DNA of 64,000 nt, taken from positions 124,001-188,000 of the forward strand of contig NZ_KB895420.1 in the NCBI RefSeq assembly GCF_000374845.1, read 5' to 3'. Shown here piece after piece: positions 42,267-53,000 of this stretch; positions within the stretch are counted from its first letter, which is position 1; each line of letters begins with the position of its first letter. A model generated the notes under the pieces. The model did no database searches, was not told where the DNA came from, and saw only the letters and a program-made list of their open reading frames with translations. The position numbers and the translations under genes were made by a program. Source of the stretch: Paenibacillus terrigena DSM 21567. GTDB lineage: Bacteria > Bacillota > Bacilli > Paenibacillales > Paenibacillaceae.

Positions 42267-43403
42267 TTGCAGAAATGGTATCAAATTTTTCACCGGAGTA
42301 CGGGGCTTAGCCCTTATGTATGGGTCGTCTTTTACATTCTCCCTTTCTACTTCATATTTCGCTCCTCGTCTCCGTATGAGGTGGCGATCGGTATTATTAT
42401 GATCATGGCCTTTTTTGGCTGCTATGTGCTGTCCTTTGTCTCCAAAGGATGGCTTGTCTATTTCTGGACGTCAATCCAGATTCTGATTTCGGTTACGATG
42501 ACAGTGCTGTTCGGTTATGTATACTTTGGGTTGTTCCTGGCGTTCTTCATCGGGAATATTCATCATCGGGCCGGCTTTATTACACTCTATACGATCCACC
42601 TCATTACGACGCTTGTGACGATTAATTATGGATTCGCAACGAAAAATCCGATCATGATCACGCAAATTCCGTTCGTCTTGGTTAGTCTGATCGCCGTCAT
42701 TCTCTTGCCTGTAACGACGTATTTCCGGAACAAGAGAGAGTTGCTCGAAGTGCAGCTGGAGGACGCCAACAAGCGGATATCGGAGCTGGTGAAGCTAGAA
42801 GAGCGTCAACGGATTGCACGGGATTTGCATGATACGCTAGGGCAGAAACTCTCATTAATTGGATTAAAGAGTGATCTGGCGGGAAAACTTATCGACAAAG
42901 ACCCGGCAGGTGCACACGCCGAGATTCAAGATGTACGGCAGACGGCGAGGCATGCACTTAAGGAAGTGCGGGAAATGGTAACGCAAATGCGCGGGACGAG
43001 TCTCGAGGATGAGATGTTCCGGGTGAAGCAAATTCTGAAGGCGGCCTTCATCGAATGTCATGTTGAAGGGGACCTGAAACTCACCAATACCTCACTCCTT
43101 GTTGAAAATGTGATCAGCATGTGCCTCAAGGAAGCCGTGACGAATGTGGTCAAGCATAGCAGCGCGACGCTCTGCAGCATTTGCATCATTCCTTCGCGAA
43201 CGGAGCTCACGGTAAAAGTCATGGACAATGGCGTGGGGCTAACGAATGAAGCGATGTGCAAGCGAGGCAATGGACTGCGCGGGATGAAGGAACGGCTTGA
43301 ATTCGTGAACGGCAGTATGGAGATTCGTTCTGAATCCGGGACGACCCTGATCATTCGCGTTCCGAATATCGTGAATCAACCGGAGAAGGAGGTGGTCGTA
43401 TGA
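42267..43403 (+). CDS. desK: Membrane-fluidity/thermosensor histidine kinase
   Basis: This 378-residue kinase starts at TTG behind GGGAGGGG. Four to five membrane helices occupy residues 17-152. The dimerisation domain carries RQRIARDLHDTLGQKLSLIGLKSDLA with H188, the same number as the phospho-accepting His of Bacillus subtilis DesK. An ATPase domain with NVVKHS and DNGVGL follows. Such kinases sense membrane thickness and order and act as phosphatase at high and kinase at low temperature. It overlaps the regulator gene by 4 bp. Confidence 0.93.
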   Translation: MQKWYQIFHRSTGLSPYVWVVFYILPFYFIFRSSSPYEVAIGIIMIMAFFGCYVLSFVSKGWLVYFWTSIQILISVTMTVLFGYVYFGLFLAFFIGNIHHRAGFITLYTIHLITTLVTINYGFATKNPIMITQIPFVLVSLIAVILLPVTTYFRNKRELLEVQLEDANKRISELVKLEERQRIARDLHDTLGQKLSLIGLKSDLAGKLIDKDPAGAHAEIQDVRQTARHALKEVREMVTQMRGTSLEDEMFRVKQILKAAFIECHVEGDLKLTNTSLLVENVISMCLKEAVTNVVKHSSATLCSICIIPSRTELTVKVMDNGVGLTNEAMCKRGNGLRGMKERLEFVNGSMEIRSESGTTLIIRVPNIVNQPEKEVVV

Positions 43404-43999
43404 TTCGAATTGTGATCGCAGAGGATCAGCGGATGCTGCTCGGCGCACTCGCTTCATTGCTCGATTTGGAAGAGGACATGGAAGTAGTCGGCCGGGCGAG
43501 CAATGGCGAAGATGCCGTGAAGCTGGCTCACCAATATCGGCCGGATATCGTCGTGATGGATATTGAGATGCCGGGCAAGAACGGACTCGAAGCGGCAGAA
43601 GAGCTCAAAGGCAGCGGCTGTAAAGTCATGATCTTGACCACCTTCGCGAGATCGGGGTATTTCGAACGGGCGATTAAGGCAGGAGCGCACGGTTACTTGT
43701 TGAAGGACAGCCCGAGCGAAGAGTTAGCAGATTCCATTCGCAGCATTATGGCAGGTCGTCGGATCTACGCATCGGAGCTCGTCGATGACGCGTATGGCGA
43801 GGAGAACCCACTGACGCAGCGGGAGAAGGAAGTGCTCGGCCTAATCGCGGACGGGAAGAATACGAAAGAAATCGCGACCCAGTTGTACATTACGCAAGGA
43901 ACGGTACGCAACTATATATCCGTCATTCTCGATAAGCTGCAGGTAACGAATCGGATCGAAGCGATCACGCGGTTCAAAGAGAAGGGCTGGTTCAAATGA
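43400..43999 (+). CDS. desR: NarL-family response regulator controlling des
   Basis: This 199-residue regulator has a receiver domain with IVIAEDQ and phospho-acceptor D54 in IVVMDIEMPG, and a LuxR/NarL-type helix-turn-helix at about 135-195 (LTQREKEVLGLIADGKNTKEIA). Its size and D54 match DesR. Its ATG overlaps the end of the kinase gene. The inverted repeat at 41022-41049 is the likely target. It is followed by a strong terminator. Confidence 0.94.
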   Translation: MIRIVIAEDQRMLLGALASLLDLEEDMEVVGRASNGEDAVKLAHQYRPDIVVMDIEMPGKNGLEAAEELKGSGCKVMILTTFARSGYFERAIKAGAHGYLLKDSPSEELADSIRSIMAGRRIYASELVDDAYGEENPLTQREKEVLGLIADGKNTKEIATQLYITQGTVRNYISVILDKLQVTNRIEAITRFKEKGWFK

Positions 44000-44003
44000 G
44001 AGG

Positions 44004-44029
44004 AGCAGGCATAATGCCTGCTTTTTTTT
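44004..44029 (+). terminator. Terminator of des-desK-desR
   Basis: An 8-bp stem AGCAGGCA/TGCCTGCT with loop TAA is followed by a further run of T residues, seven in a row after the stem. Confidence 0.93.
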
Positions 44030-44163
44030 GTATAGATGAACAGGAATTCAACAGCGATTGGAACCCTTTTAATAATATGAAATAGCTTCATTATCTTGTC
44101 ACAATTTACCAGACGAACTATGATCGTATTATGGCGTTGAAATAACATCCACAGGAGGTCGTC

Positions 44164-45678
44164 ATGGTGCAGAAAAGACCGAATATCTTGTTGATTACGA
44201 GTGACCAGCAGCATTGGAACACGATTGGAGCATTCAACCCGGAAATCTCGACACCGCATTTGGATCGATTAGTTGCAGAAGGAACGACATTCACTCGGGC
44301 TTATTGCCCGAACCCGACATGTACGCCATCCCGTTCTTCCATTATTACGGGGATGTACCCGAGCCAGCATGGCGCATGGACACTTGGCACGAAGCTGCCG
44401 GAAGAAGCGCATACGGTAGGGGAAGATCTGCAGCAGGCAGGTTATCGGACGGCATTGATTGGGAAGGCGCATTTCCAACCCGCGTATACTTCCGATGCTT
44501 ATCCGTCCATTGAGTCGCAGCCTCTGCTACAAGATCTGGAATACTGGAAGAAGTTCCAAGGCCCGTACTATGGCTTCGAGCAGATTGAGATGCTGCGCAA
44601 TCATGCGCACGAGCATCTGGTAGGTCAGCATTATGCGATCTGGTTGGAAGAGAAGGGCTGCGAGAACTGGCGGGATTACTATGCACAGCCGACTGGAAAA
44701 TTGACGTATGATGTGCAGCACAAGTGGGACATTCCCGAGGAATACCACTATAGCACGTGGATTGCAGAGCGTACGAATGCGCTCTTGGAGGACTACCAAC
44801 AGAACGATGAGAATTTCTTCTTATGGGCAAGCTTCCCGGATCCGCATCCGCCATATCTCGTGCCTGAGCCATGGTGCAGCATGTATGACCCAGATCAGCT
44901 TACGATTCCTTCTGTCGTAGCGGGCGAGCATGACAACAATCCGCCGCATTTCAAGCTATCGCAAGAGCAAGGTCCGGACTATTCCACGTATTACGAGACA
45001 GGGTATGGGGTTCATGGATTCCATAGCCATCTACATACGACAGAGCAGCTGAAGAAGGATATTGCCGTGTATTATGGCATGGTGAGCCTGATGGACAAAT
45101 ACATCGGTTCGATTCTGGATAAGCTCGATGAGCTGGGGCTTGCTGAGGATACGATCGTCGTATTCACGACGGATCACGGTCACTTTATCGGTCAGCACGG
45201 TTTAATTGCCAAAGGTGCGTTCCATTATGAAGATTTATTGAAATTACCATTCATCGTTCGTTATCCGAAGGAAGTTGCCGCAGGCGCGACAAGTCATGCG
45301 ATGCAATCACTTGTAGATTTGGCACCGACGTTCTTGAAGTTCGCGGGGGTGCCGATTCCTGGCGCCATGACGGGGAAAGACCAGTCGGAAGTATGGCTTG
45401 GGAATCAGGAGAAGGCTCGCAACAACATAATATGCGAGTTCCATCATGAACCGACGACTGTTAACCTGCGAACCTATGTGAATGAACGCTATAAAATAAC
45501 CGTCTATTGCAATCAAGAGTACGGAGAGATGTTCGATTTAGTCGAGGACCCGAATGAAATTCGCAATCTCTGGGATAGCTCGGAACACCGAGATTTGAAA
45601 TCCAGACTGCTCATGGAGTTCATGTGGGCTGAGCTGGACAAAGATCCGATGTGGATGCCGCGGATTGCGGGAGCGTAG
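44164..45678 (+). CDS. Type I sulfatase of the alkaline-phosphatase superfamily (Cys-type)
   Basis: This 504-residue protein has no signal peptide, so it probably acts in the cytosol. The N-terminal metal site is ILLITSDQQHWNTIG. The sulfatase signature CTPSRSSIITG starts at C53, which must be converted to formylglycine. The second metal site includes TTDHGHFIGQHGL. The C-terminal part has the family's short domain. AGGAGG precedes the ATG. No maturase (anSME or FGE) lies in the window. Candidate substrates are choline sulfate, sulfated sugars or aryl sulfates; a phosphonate or phosphodiester hydrolase of the same fold is the main alternative. It stands alone between two terminators. Confidence 0.9.
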   Translation: MVQKRPNILLITSDQQHWNTIGAFNPEISTPHLDRLVAEGTTFTRAYCPNPTCTPSRSSIITGMYPSQHGAWTLGTKLPEEAHTVGEDLQQAGYRTALIGKAHFQPAYTSDAYPSIESQPLLQDLEYWKKFQGPYYGFEQIEMLRNHAHEHLVGQHYAIWLEEKGCENWRDYYAQPTGKLTYDVQHKWDIPEEYHYSTWIAERTNALLEDYQQNDENFFLWASFPDPHPPYLVPEPWCSMYDPDQLTIPSVVAGEHDNNPPHFKLSQEQGPDYSTYYETGYGVHGFHSHLHTTEQLKKDIAVYYGMVSLMDKYIGSILDKLDELGLAEDTIVVFTTDHGHFIGQHGLIAKGAFHYEDLLKLPFIVRYPKEVAAGATSHAMQSLVDLAPTFLKFAGVPIPGAMTGKDQSEVWLGNQEKARNNIICEFHHEPTTVNLRTYVNERYKITVYCNQEYGEMFDLVEDPNEIRNLWDSSEHRDLKSRLLMEFMWAELDKDPMWMPRIAGA

Positions 45679-45699
45679 AATCTAGCTTACGCTATTCAT

Positions 45700-45741
45700 A
45701 GCGGTGTATGATTCCTGTTAGGGGTCTACACCGCTTTTTTT
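45700..45741 (+). terminator. Terminator of the sulfatase gene
   Basis: Perfect 9-bp arms AGCGGTGTA and TACACCGCT enclose an 18-base loop and lead into a T-run. Confidence 0.9.
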
Positions 45742-45854
45742 GAGTGTAGTGTATTACAAAATTTAACATTATTTCTCCTCAAACCCAATAATGTTATAGA
45801 TTCTAGAAAATCATCTATTTCCTGTTCATGTGCAAGAGCAAACGATAGAATTAT

Positions 45855-45863
45855 TGGTATAAT
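45855..45863 (+). promoter_or_regulatory. Extended -10 element of the DUF523 gene promoter
   Basis: TGGTATAAT is a perfect extended -10, 45 bp before the start codon. The -35 is weak. Confidence 0.55.
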
Positions 45864-45907
45864 AATGTCAAACCATATCGAACGTGATAGAAAGAGGATG
45901 AAACTGC

Positions 45908-46366
45908 ATGATACTCGTAAGTTCTTGTCTTGCTGGTGTAGAATGCCGGTATAATGCAACGCATCGCCTGGTATACAAAATTCATGAACTTGTAGAACAG
46001 GGACGAGCCAAGATGGTGTGTCCGGAATTGCTCGGTGGGTTCCAGACGCCGCGTGAACCTGCAGAGATTGTGAACGGAACAGGCGAAGATGTGCTGGATG
46101 GCCGTGCGAAGATCGTAGAGAAGTCGGGGAGTGACGTGACCGAGCTCTATCTCCTTGGGGCGCAGCGTACCCTCGAACTCGCACGTGAGCTGCAGGCGAC
46201 GATCATTGTACTAAAGGAATACAGTCCCTCCTGTGGTGGGAAAATGGTCTATGATGGCAGCTTCTCGAATACGCGGATGGTGGGTGTTGGGGTTACGACC
46301 GCGCTGCTAAGACGTGAAGGGTTTAATGTCATTTCGGAGGAAGAATTTGTTGAGATGATGGTGTGA
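45908..46366 (+). CDS. DUF523 family protein
   Basis: This 152-residue protein belongs to the widespread DUF523 family. The diagnostic segments are MILVSSCLAGVECRYN at the N-terminus, VCPELLGGFQTPREPAEI in the middle, and LKEYSPSCGG later. Two conserved Cys (in SSCLAG and SPSCGG) and a third in VCPE could bind a metal or be redox active. The biochemical role is unknown. It is followed by an unrecognised gene 34 bp downstream, which may share its transcript. Confidence 0.9.
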   Translation: MILVSSCLAGVECRYNATHRLVYKIHELVEQGRAKMVCPELLGGFQTPREPAEIVNGTGEDVLDGRAKIVEKSGSDVTELYLLGAQRTLELARELQATIIVLKEYSPSCGGKMVYDGSFSNTRMVGVGVTTALLRREGFNVISEEEFVEMMV

Positions 46367-46400
46367 TAAGGAACACAACATAAGTAGAGGAGTGAATGGA

Positions 46401-46805
46401 ATGTCAGAGCTCGGAACGAAGGACAATCCTTGGCAGCTAAAAACACCGCCATTAACATCGGAGTATCAGATGTACAAGGATGAGAAGGATGGACGAGAAA
46501 TTATCGTCTGTACGGTTGGGAAGACCGTGCTGCATTACGATGCTCGTTGTATTGCAGATTTACATGAAATGCTGAAAGCTCATGGAGATTGGATGGAGCT
46601 CGGCAGCGCTGACGAGCAGAAGCCAGCGAAGGATGGTACGGTGGAAGCTTGGGGGCGTTCTCTCGAGAATCCAGTCGGAGGCTGGTATGGGCTGAAAAAA
46701 GGACTTCGCGGGCGCTTCGGCATGTATGTTCCGCCGTTGATGGAAGCCCTAGGACTTGCAGAAGTTGAGCATAACCCAAGAAATAATCGGATGCGGGCGC
46801 TATAA
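46401..46805 (+). CDS. Conserved hypothetical protein, 134 residues
   Basis: The start ATG at 46401 follows AGAGGAG at eight bases; an in-frame GTG at 46392 overlaps that site. The product is soluble, starts MSELGTKDNPWQLKTPPLTSEY, has a Trp/Gly-rich middle (EAWGRSLENPVGGWYGL) and ends NPRNNRMRAL. I recognise no catalytic motif or firm family. The repeated pattern of bulky aromatic residues and its cohesive composition argue for a real globular domain. It follows the DUF523 gene and has its own terminator. Confidence 0.75.
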   Translation: MSELGTKDNPWQLKTPPLTSEYQMYKDEKDGREIIVCTVGKTVLHYDARCIADLHEMLKAHGDWMELGSADEQKPAKDGTVEAWGRSLENPVGGWYGLKKGLRGRFGMYVPPLMEALGLAEVEHNPRNNRMRAL

Positions 46806-46826
46806 GACAATCATGATACGACACAG

Positions 46827-46856
46827 AACACGACGACCCCTTCGTCGTGTTTTTTT
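46827..46856 (+). terminator. Terminator after the DUF523-hypothetical pair
   Basis: Perfect 10-bp arms AACACGACGA and TCGTCGTGTT around a five-base loop run into T residues. Confidence 0.93.
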
Positions 46857-47072
46857 GAGGGGGTTAAACGTGAGATTTACGTCTCTATGACGGACATCTA
46901 TGCCGTTTTTTGAGTGTGATAAAAATCATTGACAGAATGAATGAAAACGATGTCGAAAAATGTAGAAAAATGGTATGATGCTGAAATGCATGATGTGTAT
47001 GAGCAGCTGTAAGGAGGGCAACATACCTCCATTTTTAATAGATTGGGAGAATACATAGGGGGAATCGAATGT

Positions 47073-50000
47073 ATGAGTTTAAAGTCAATGAAGCACAGAA
47101 ATGCTGGGCAGAAAGGGATGGGGCGACAACCGAGTATGAAAAGTAGGTTGAGCTTAATTCTCGTGATAGGTCTCTTATTTCCGCTTGTAAGTATGCTGAT
47201 TATGCCTGGGACAGCGCAGGCTGCGACTGCTGCGACTGCTGTGATCAAAGAACAGAGCGCGATATCTACAGGGCAATTAACGAATGTTGCATTTGGAAAT
47301 GGAAAATTCGTTGCCATAGGGATGAATCGAAGTATCTCGACATCTACCAAGGGGGTGGATTGGAAGATTGTAAATCGGAACACCAATGATCCGACTTTGA
47401 CAACCATTACGTTTGCGAATGGGAAGTTTGTTGCGATTGATGGTACGACGAGCAACATTTATACTTCTGCAGATGGAGAAACTTGGAGCAGTAAGGACAT
47501 CGGTTATGTACCTATGAAGCTCAAAATGGTGAAAAGCAAGATCGACCCCGACCCTAATGTAGCCGAGATTGATACATTCTTCGCATGGCGTTCGGATTAT
47601 GTACAGGGTACGAATCCGCCAGCCTACAAAGCTCGGTTGGAATACTCGCTAGACGGTAGTACGTGGAAGAATACCAACATTACCTCTACCGATCATATCA
47701 TGGGGATGCAGTCTATAACGGATATTGCTTATGATGCGCTGAATAAAAGAAATGTTGTATCTGGGTTAAATACGACGTTCTATTATTCTTCAAATTTATC
47801 TTCATGGACGACGGTTACACTAACCCAGCTTGTCATCAACGAATTCAATTCGATGTGGCCTTATATGAACAATGTGACCTATTTGAAAAACATGTTCTTC
47901 ACGTATGCAGCGGCCTTCCAGAAGAAGATGTTCACTTCAACGGACGGGAAAAATTGGTCTGTGAATACATCTTGGGATAACAACCCGATTTATAGTGGCG
48001 CAGAAGTGGGACCGGTAGGGAATCGCCAATATGTATTGCTTGGAGATCAAGGGAGAATCTATTATACGAGTAATCCTACGCCGCAACTCAAAGATTGGAG
48101 TGTTAGCGATACGAAGACATCCATGATGTTCGACAATATCGTATACGACGACGTTAATGAAATTTACATTGCTTCCGGGTACGAAGGCATGGTCGTGTCA
48201 TCGGATCTTAAGAATTGGAAGCTTCTAACGGGCAGCCTCAAAGGTGTTGTAGATGATGGGAAGGGCACGTATGTTGAGATTGCGAACAATGGTTCTTTTG
48301 GAACGATCTATCAATCTACGAATGCTAAAGATTGGAACGAAGTTACGCCCTCGCGGATTCCTGGCCTAAATGCAGTTAACTACGGGAATGGGCAATTTGT
48401 TGCCGTGTCAGGAACGGGCAATGATGGAAAAGCGAAGATACTATCTTCCAATGACGGAGTCGTGTGGGGGGAAGCGAACAGCCTTAATGAGTCTTTAACA
48501 GGCGTTGCTGTTGGCGCAGGGAAATATGTCATGGTCTCTGATTATGGGACGATTTATAGCACAGCAGACGTGAGTGCGGCAGACAAGAGTGCCTGGTCGA
48601 AATATACGAATGTGGACTATGGCTTCAATACGGTTACCTATCTGAATAATCAATTTATCGCGTTAGGGACGAAATATGATAGCAACTATAATATTGTGAA
48701 AATTGTGGTTGCTCGATCATCAGATGGAGAGACGTGGGGCACACCGCTTGAGGTTGCTGCTCCGGATTCCATCATGACGGGTATTGCTTATAGCGGAAGT
48801 CAGTATGTCATGGTAGGTCAGAATCCATCTACAGGCAAAGGGATCATTTACAAATCAGCAGATTTGACGACATGGAATCCGATTTCTGTGAATGCTGATA
48901 GTCTGAATGACGTTGCCTACGGCAATGGGAGTTTCCTGGCAGTAGGTAATGCTGGAGAAATGATGTCGTCACCCGATGGAACGACATGGAACGAGGAAGC
49001 TTCGAATTCAGCATCCAATTTGAATGGCGTTGCTTATGATCGTGTGAACTTCAACATTGCAGGTAGTAATATGACGAGAATGACCGTTTCCTTAGGTCCA
49101 CCTGCAGGCGCGCAGAGTGCCACAGCTGCAGCTGCGACTTTGACACCGACAGCAGGTCAAGATGATGAGATCACATTGACGGTGCTAGATTCGGCAGGCC
49201 ATACAGACGCTGCTTTTGACGGTAATAAAAATGTAACGATAACAGGTGCACAGCCTGCGCCTGATAGGACGTATGGCAGCTTCCATGGAACGCCGTTAGC
49301 GGCAGTACCTAGTGCGGTATCTGTAAATTTTGTGGATGGTGTCGCGAAAGTACAATTGAAGTTGAATTCTGCTGCTATTCAGAGCATCGGATTCCAGATC
49401 GAGGGCGTGGCTGCTCATGCGACGAATGCATTGAACATGGCACCTGTCGCAGGCAGCGCAGCATCGATGAAGCTGACGCAAGATATCACAGCACCATCAG
49501 AGAATGGCGGAGCCTTTGCGAAGCAGCCTGTGGTGACCTTATTGGATGCATTTGGCAACCCATGCAATAACGATAATAGCACTGTCGTAGCTGTATCGAA
49601 GAAGGATGCAGGGGCGTGGATGCTGACAGGAACTTTGAACGGAATAGCAGCTGCGGGGGTAGTAACGTTCACAGATCTTGGTGCGACGAATGATGAGGGC
49701 GTCACTGGCGCGCAATTGCAATTCAAGGCAGCAGGCTTGCCTGATGCTGTGAGCGCAGTCGTGAATCTTCCGGCACCTGCGGGGGCGCAGAACGTAACCG
49801 CGGTGGCTAAGGATGTCAATCCAGGCGTTGGTGTGGATAATGATATTACTTTAACGGTACGCAATTCCCTAAATAAAACAGATGCAACTTTTAACGGAGC
49901 GCATGACGTAACAGTGACGGGATATGTGCAAGCGCCGAATGGTTCGTATGGAAGTCTAGACAGCAAGAATCTAACCGCCACAAGTAGCACGGCTTCTGTT

Positions 50001-53000
50001 AGTTTCGCGGGTGGTGTTGCACATGTGAAGTTGGCATTGAACAAAGTAGAAGCACAGATGATCCAACTCAGCGTTGCAGATGTCGCAGTATCGAGTGCGA
50101 ATACGATCAGTATAACGCCAGTCGCAGGCAATGCAGTCTCGATGAAGCTAAGCCGAGATGTGACCGCACCGACCTTAAATGGTGCAGTTTTTGCACAACA
50201 GCCTGTATTAGAGTTACTCGATAAATACGGCAACATCAGCACGAATGATAATAGCACAGTAGTAACGGCATCTCAGAAGGATGCAGGTTCGTGGGCTTTG
50301 ACAGGCGACACTACCGTTACTGCAAAAGCTGGGATCGTGAATTTCAACAATCTTGGTGCGACGAATGATGAAGACGTCACCGGCGCACAGCTGCAATTCC
50401 AAGCGGCGGGTATGTCCGATGTGATGAGCACAGTTGTGAATCTGCCGGCACCAGCAGGGGCACAGAGCGTGACTGCTGCAGCTAACAACATCAATCCAAC
50501 CGTAGGGACAGATGTAGAAATCACATTAACGGTATTAAATTCGTTAGGACATACGGACAAGACATTTAATGGTGCACAGGATGTCATTGTGACAGGTTAC
50601 CAGCAAGCACCAGATCAATCGTATGGAAGTTTCAAGGCAACGGATCTGACCGCGTCGCCTAGCACAGTCCGCGTGACTTTTGTGGATGGTGTTGCAAAAG
50701 CTGACTTGAAGTTAAACAAATCAGATGCGCAGACGATTGACTTCCGCATCACTAGCGTTGCGAAACCGGATACGAATTCGCTTGTCCTGACACTGGTTGC
50801 AGGCAACACAGCATCCATGGAGTTGACGAAGGATGTTGCTGCCCCGGCAAGCAATGGTGGCGCATTTGCGACACAACCAGTCGTAACACTCTATGATAAG
50901 TACGGCAACGTGAACGTTGGCGATAACAGCACCGTCGTGACCGCATCGATTAAGGATGCAGGTGCGTGGAAGCTGACAGGTACAATGGCAGCGACAGCGC
51001 AAGCGGGTATTGTTACGTTCTCGGGACTTGGCGCAACGAATGCCGCCGAAGTCATTGGAGCACAATTGGCATTCAATGCGGGGGCTATGCCTGAAATATT
51101 AAGTGCAGCAGTAGATCTTCCATGGCCTTCGCTTACAGCACCTAGCATTGAGTCCGTGACAGCAGGCGACGGACATGTTCTTTTACAATGGAGTGCGATG
51201 TACGGATCCGTCAGTTATGCCGTCTATCAGAGCACCGATGCAGGCGTTTATGATCAGGAGCTTGCGATCGTTGACAGCTCCGTTACGAACTATGATGCGG
51301 TAGGGCTAACCAATGGAACAACGTATCATTTCGTGGTCAAAGCAATTAACCCTGGGGGCATCAGTACAGCGTCCAATGAAGTTAGCGCAACGCCGCAAGT
51401 GCCAGCACCGGGTGCACCGATTCTACAACCAGCTGTAGCAGGGGATATGCAAATCCATTTGGATTGGAGTCCAGTAGACGGCTCGACAGGCTATAAAGTG
51501 TATCAAAGCCAAACACCAGGCGTATACGATACGGAAGTCGCTTCCGTTACAGGCACGGTATACAGCTATGATGTCACGGGACTGAAGAACGGGGAGTCCT
51601 ACAATTTCGTTGTTAAGGCGACGAATCCAGGCGGGGATAGTGCGGCATCTAATGAAGTTAGTGCGAAGCCTCGGACGATTCCGGGAGCACCTACGGATGT
51701 TAAGGCGATAGCAGGGAATGGTCAAGCAACCATCACCTTCAAGGCACCAATAGATGACGGAGGAAGTTCTTTTACGGGTTATGAAGTGACGGTGTCACCG
51801 GGCAATGTCGTTGTAGCGGGTTTGAACAGTCCGATTACCATCACAGGGCTTGTGAATGGGACGACTTATACGTTCACAGTCCAAGCTATGAATAGTGCAG
51901 GTAAAAGTGCTGCTTCGCCAATATCGAATCCGGTAATACCGGCAGCGCCTGCGAGTGGTGGAGGAAACAACGATGGAGGAAGCTCCTCTTCCCAGCCAAG
52001 TACGCCTGCCCCATCAAACAATCTCGTGGATGTACTTATTAACGGCAAGGCGATTCATATTGGTAAAGTAACGAAGAAACAAGTGAATGGACAGACCGTC
52101 ACAACAGTGACATTGGATCAGAAGAAGCTGGAGGAGATGATGGCGTCGGAAGGGCATGGGGCGGTTATCGTGATCCCAATATTCAATTCCGATGTTGCGA
52201 TTAGTGAGTTGAATGGTCAACTTCTTCAAATGTTAGAAAAGGCAGGAGTTACCTTAACCCTCCAGTCGGAGAAGGGATCTTATACGATCTCCGCTAAGCA
52301 ACTCGGAATGAATCAGTTAGCCAAACGATTTGGGAAAGATGTTGTGCTTCAAGATATGAAAGTGCAGATCAAAATAGCCGTACCAAGCGCTGATACATTG
52401 AAAAAGATACAACAAGTGGCGAGCAAAGGGGCATTTACACTGGTAGCAACACCGCTCCAATTTACAGTCAAAGCGTTCTATGGAAGCAAGAGCGTAGAAT
52501 TGTCTCAATTTGATAGCTATGTGGAGCGGACAATTGTTCTATCTGACGTCGCAGATACGAATCGGATCACGACTGCTATTGTGATTGAAGAAGACGGCAG
52601 CGTACGTCATGTGCCAACGAAAATTGTGCGTAAGGATGGCAAGGTTGTTGCGATCATCCATAGTCTTACGAATAGCACGTATGCTGTCATCTGGCATCCG
52701 GTTGAATTCATGGATGTGGCACAGCATTGGGCGAAAGACGCGATTACCGATATGGGATCACGGATGGTGGTCCGGGGCGATGATGAAGGTCGATTCAATC
52801 CTGATCAAAAGATTACACGGGCAGAGTTCGCTGCGATGCTCGTTCGTGGATTAGGCTTAAAACTTGAAGGCGGCGAATCGGCATTCAAGGATGTGTTGGT
52901 GTCGGATTGGTACCAGGGAGTGATTCAGACGGCTTATGCCTACCATTTAATCAATGGCTATGAAGACGGACAGTTCCGTCCGATGGACCAAATCACAAGA

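Noticed and set aside
49415-50257. A 280-codon minus-strand open frame in the giant SLH gene
   Set aside because: It is the antisense shadow of the Ala/Thr/Val-rich repeats and recurs in pieces in each repeat; no start signal.
49101-51125. CRISPR-like or satellite array
   Set aside because: The repeats are 675 bp, in frame and coding, with no spacers.
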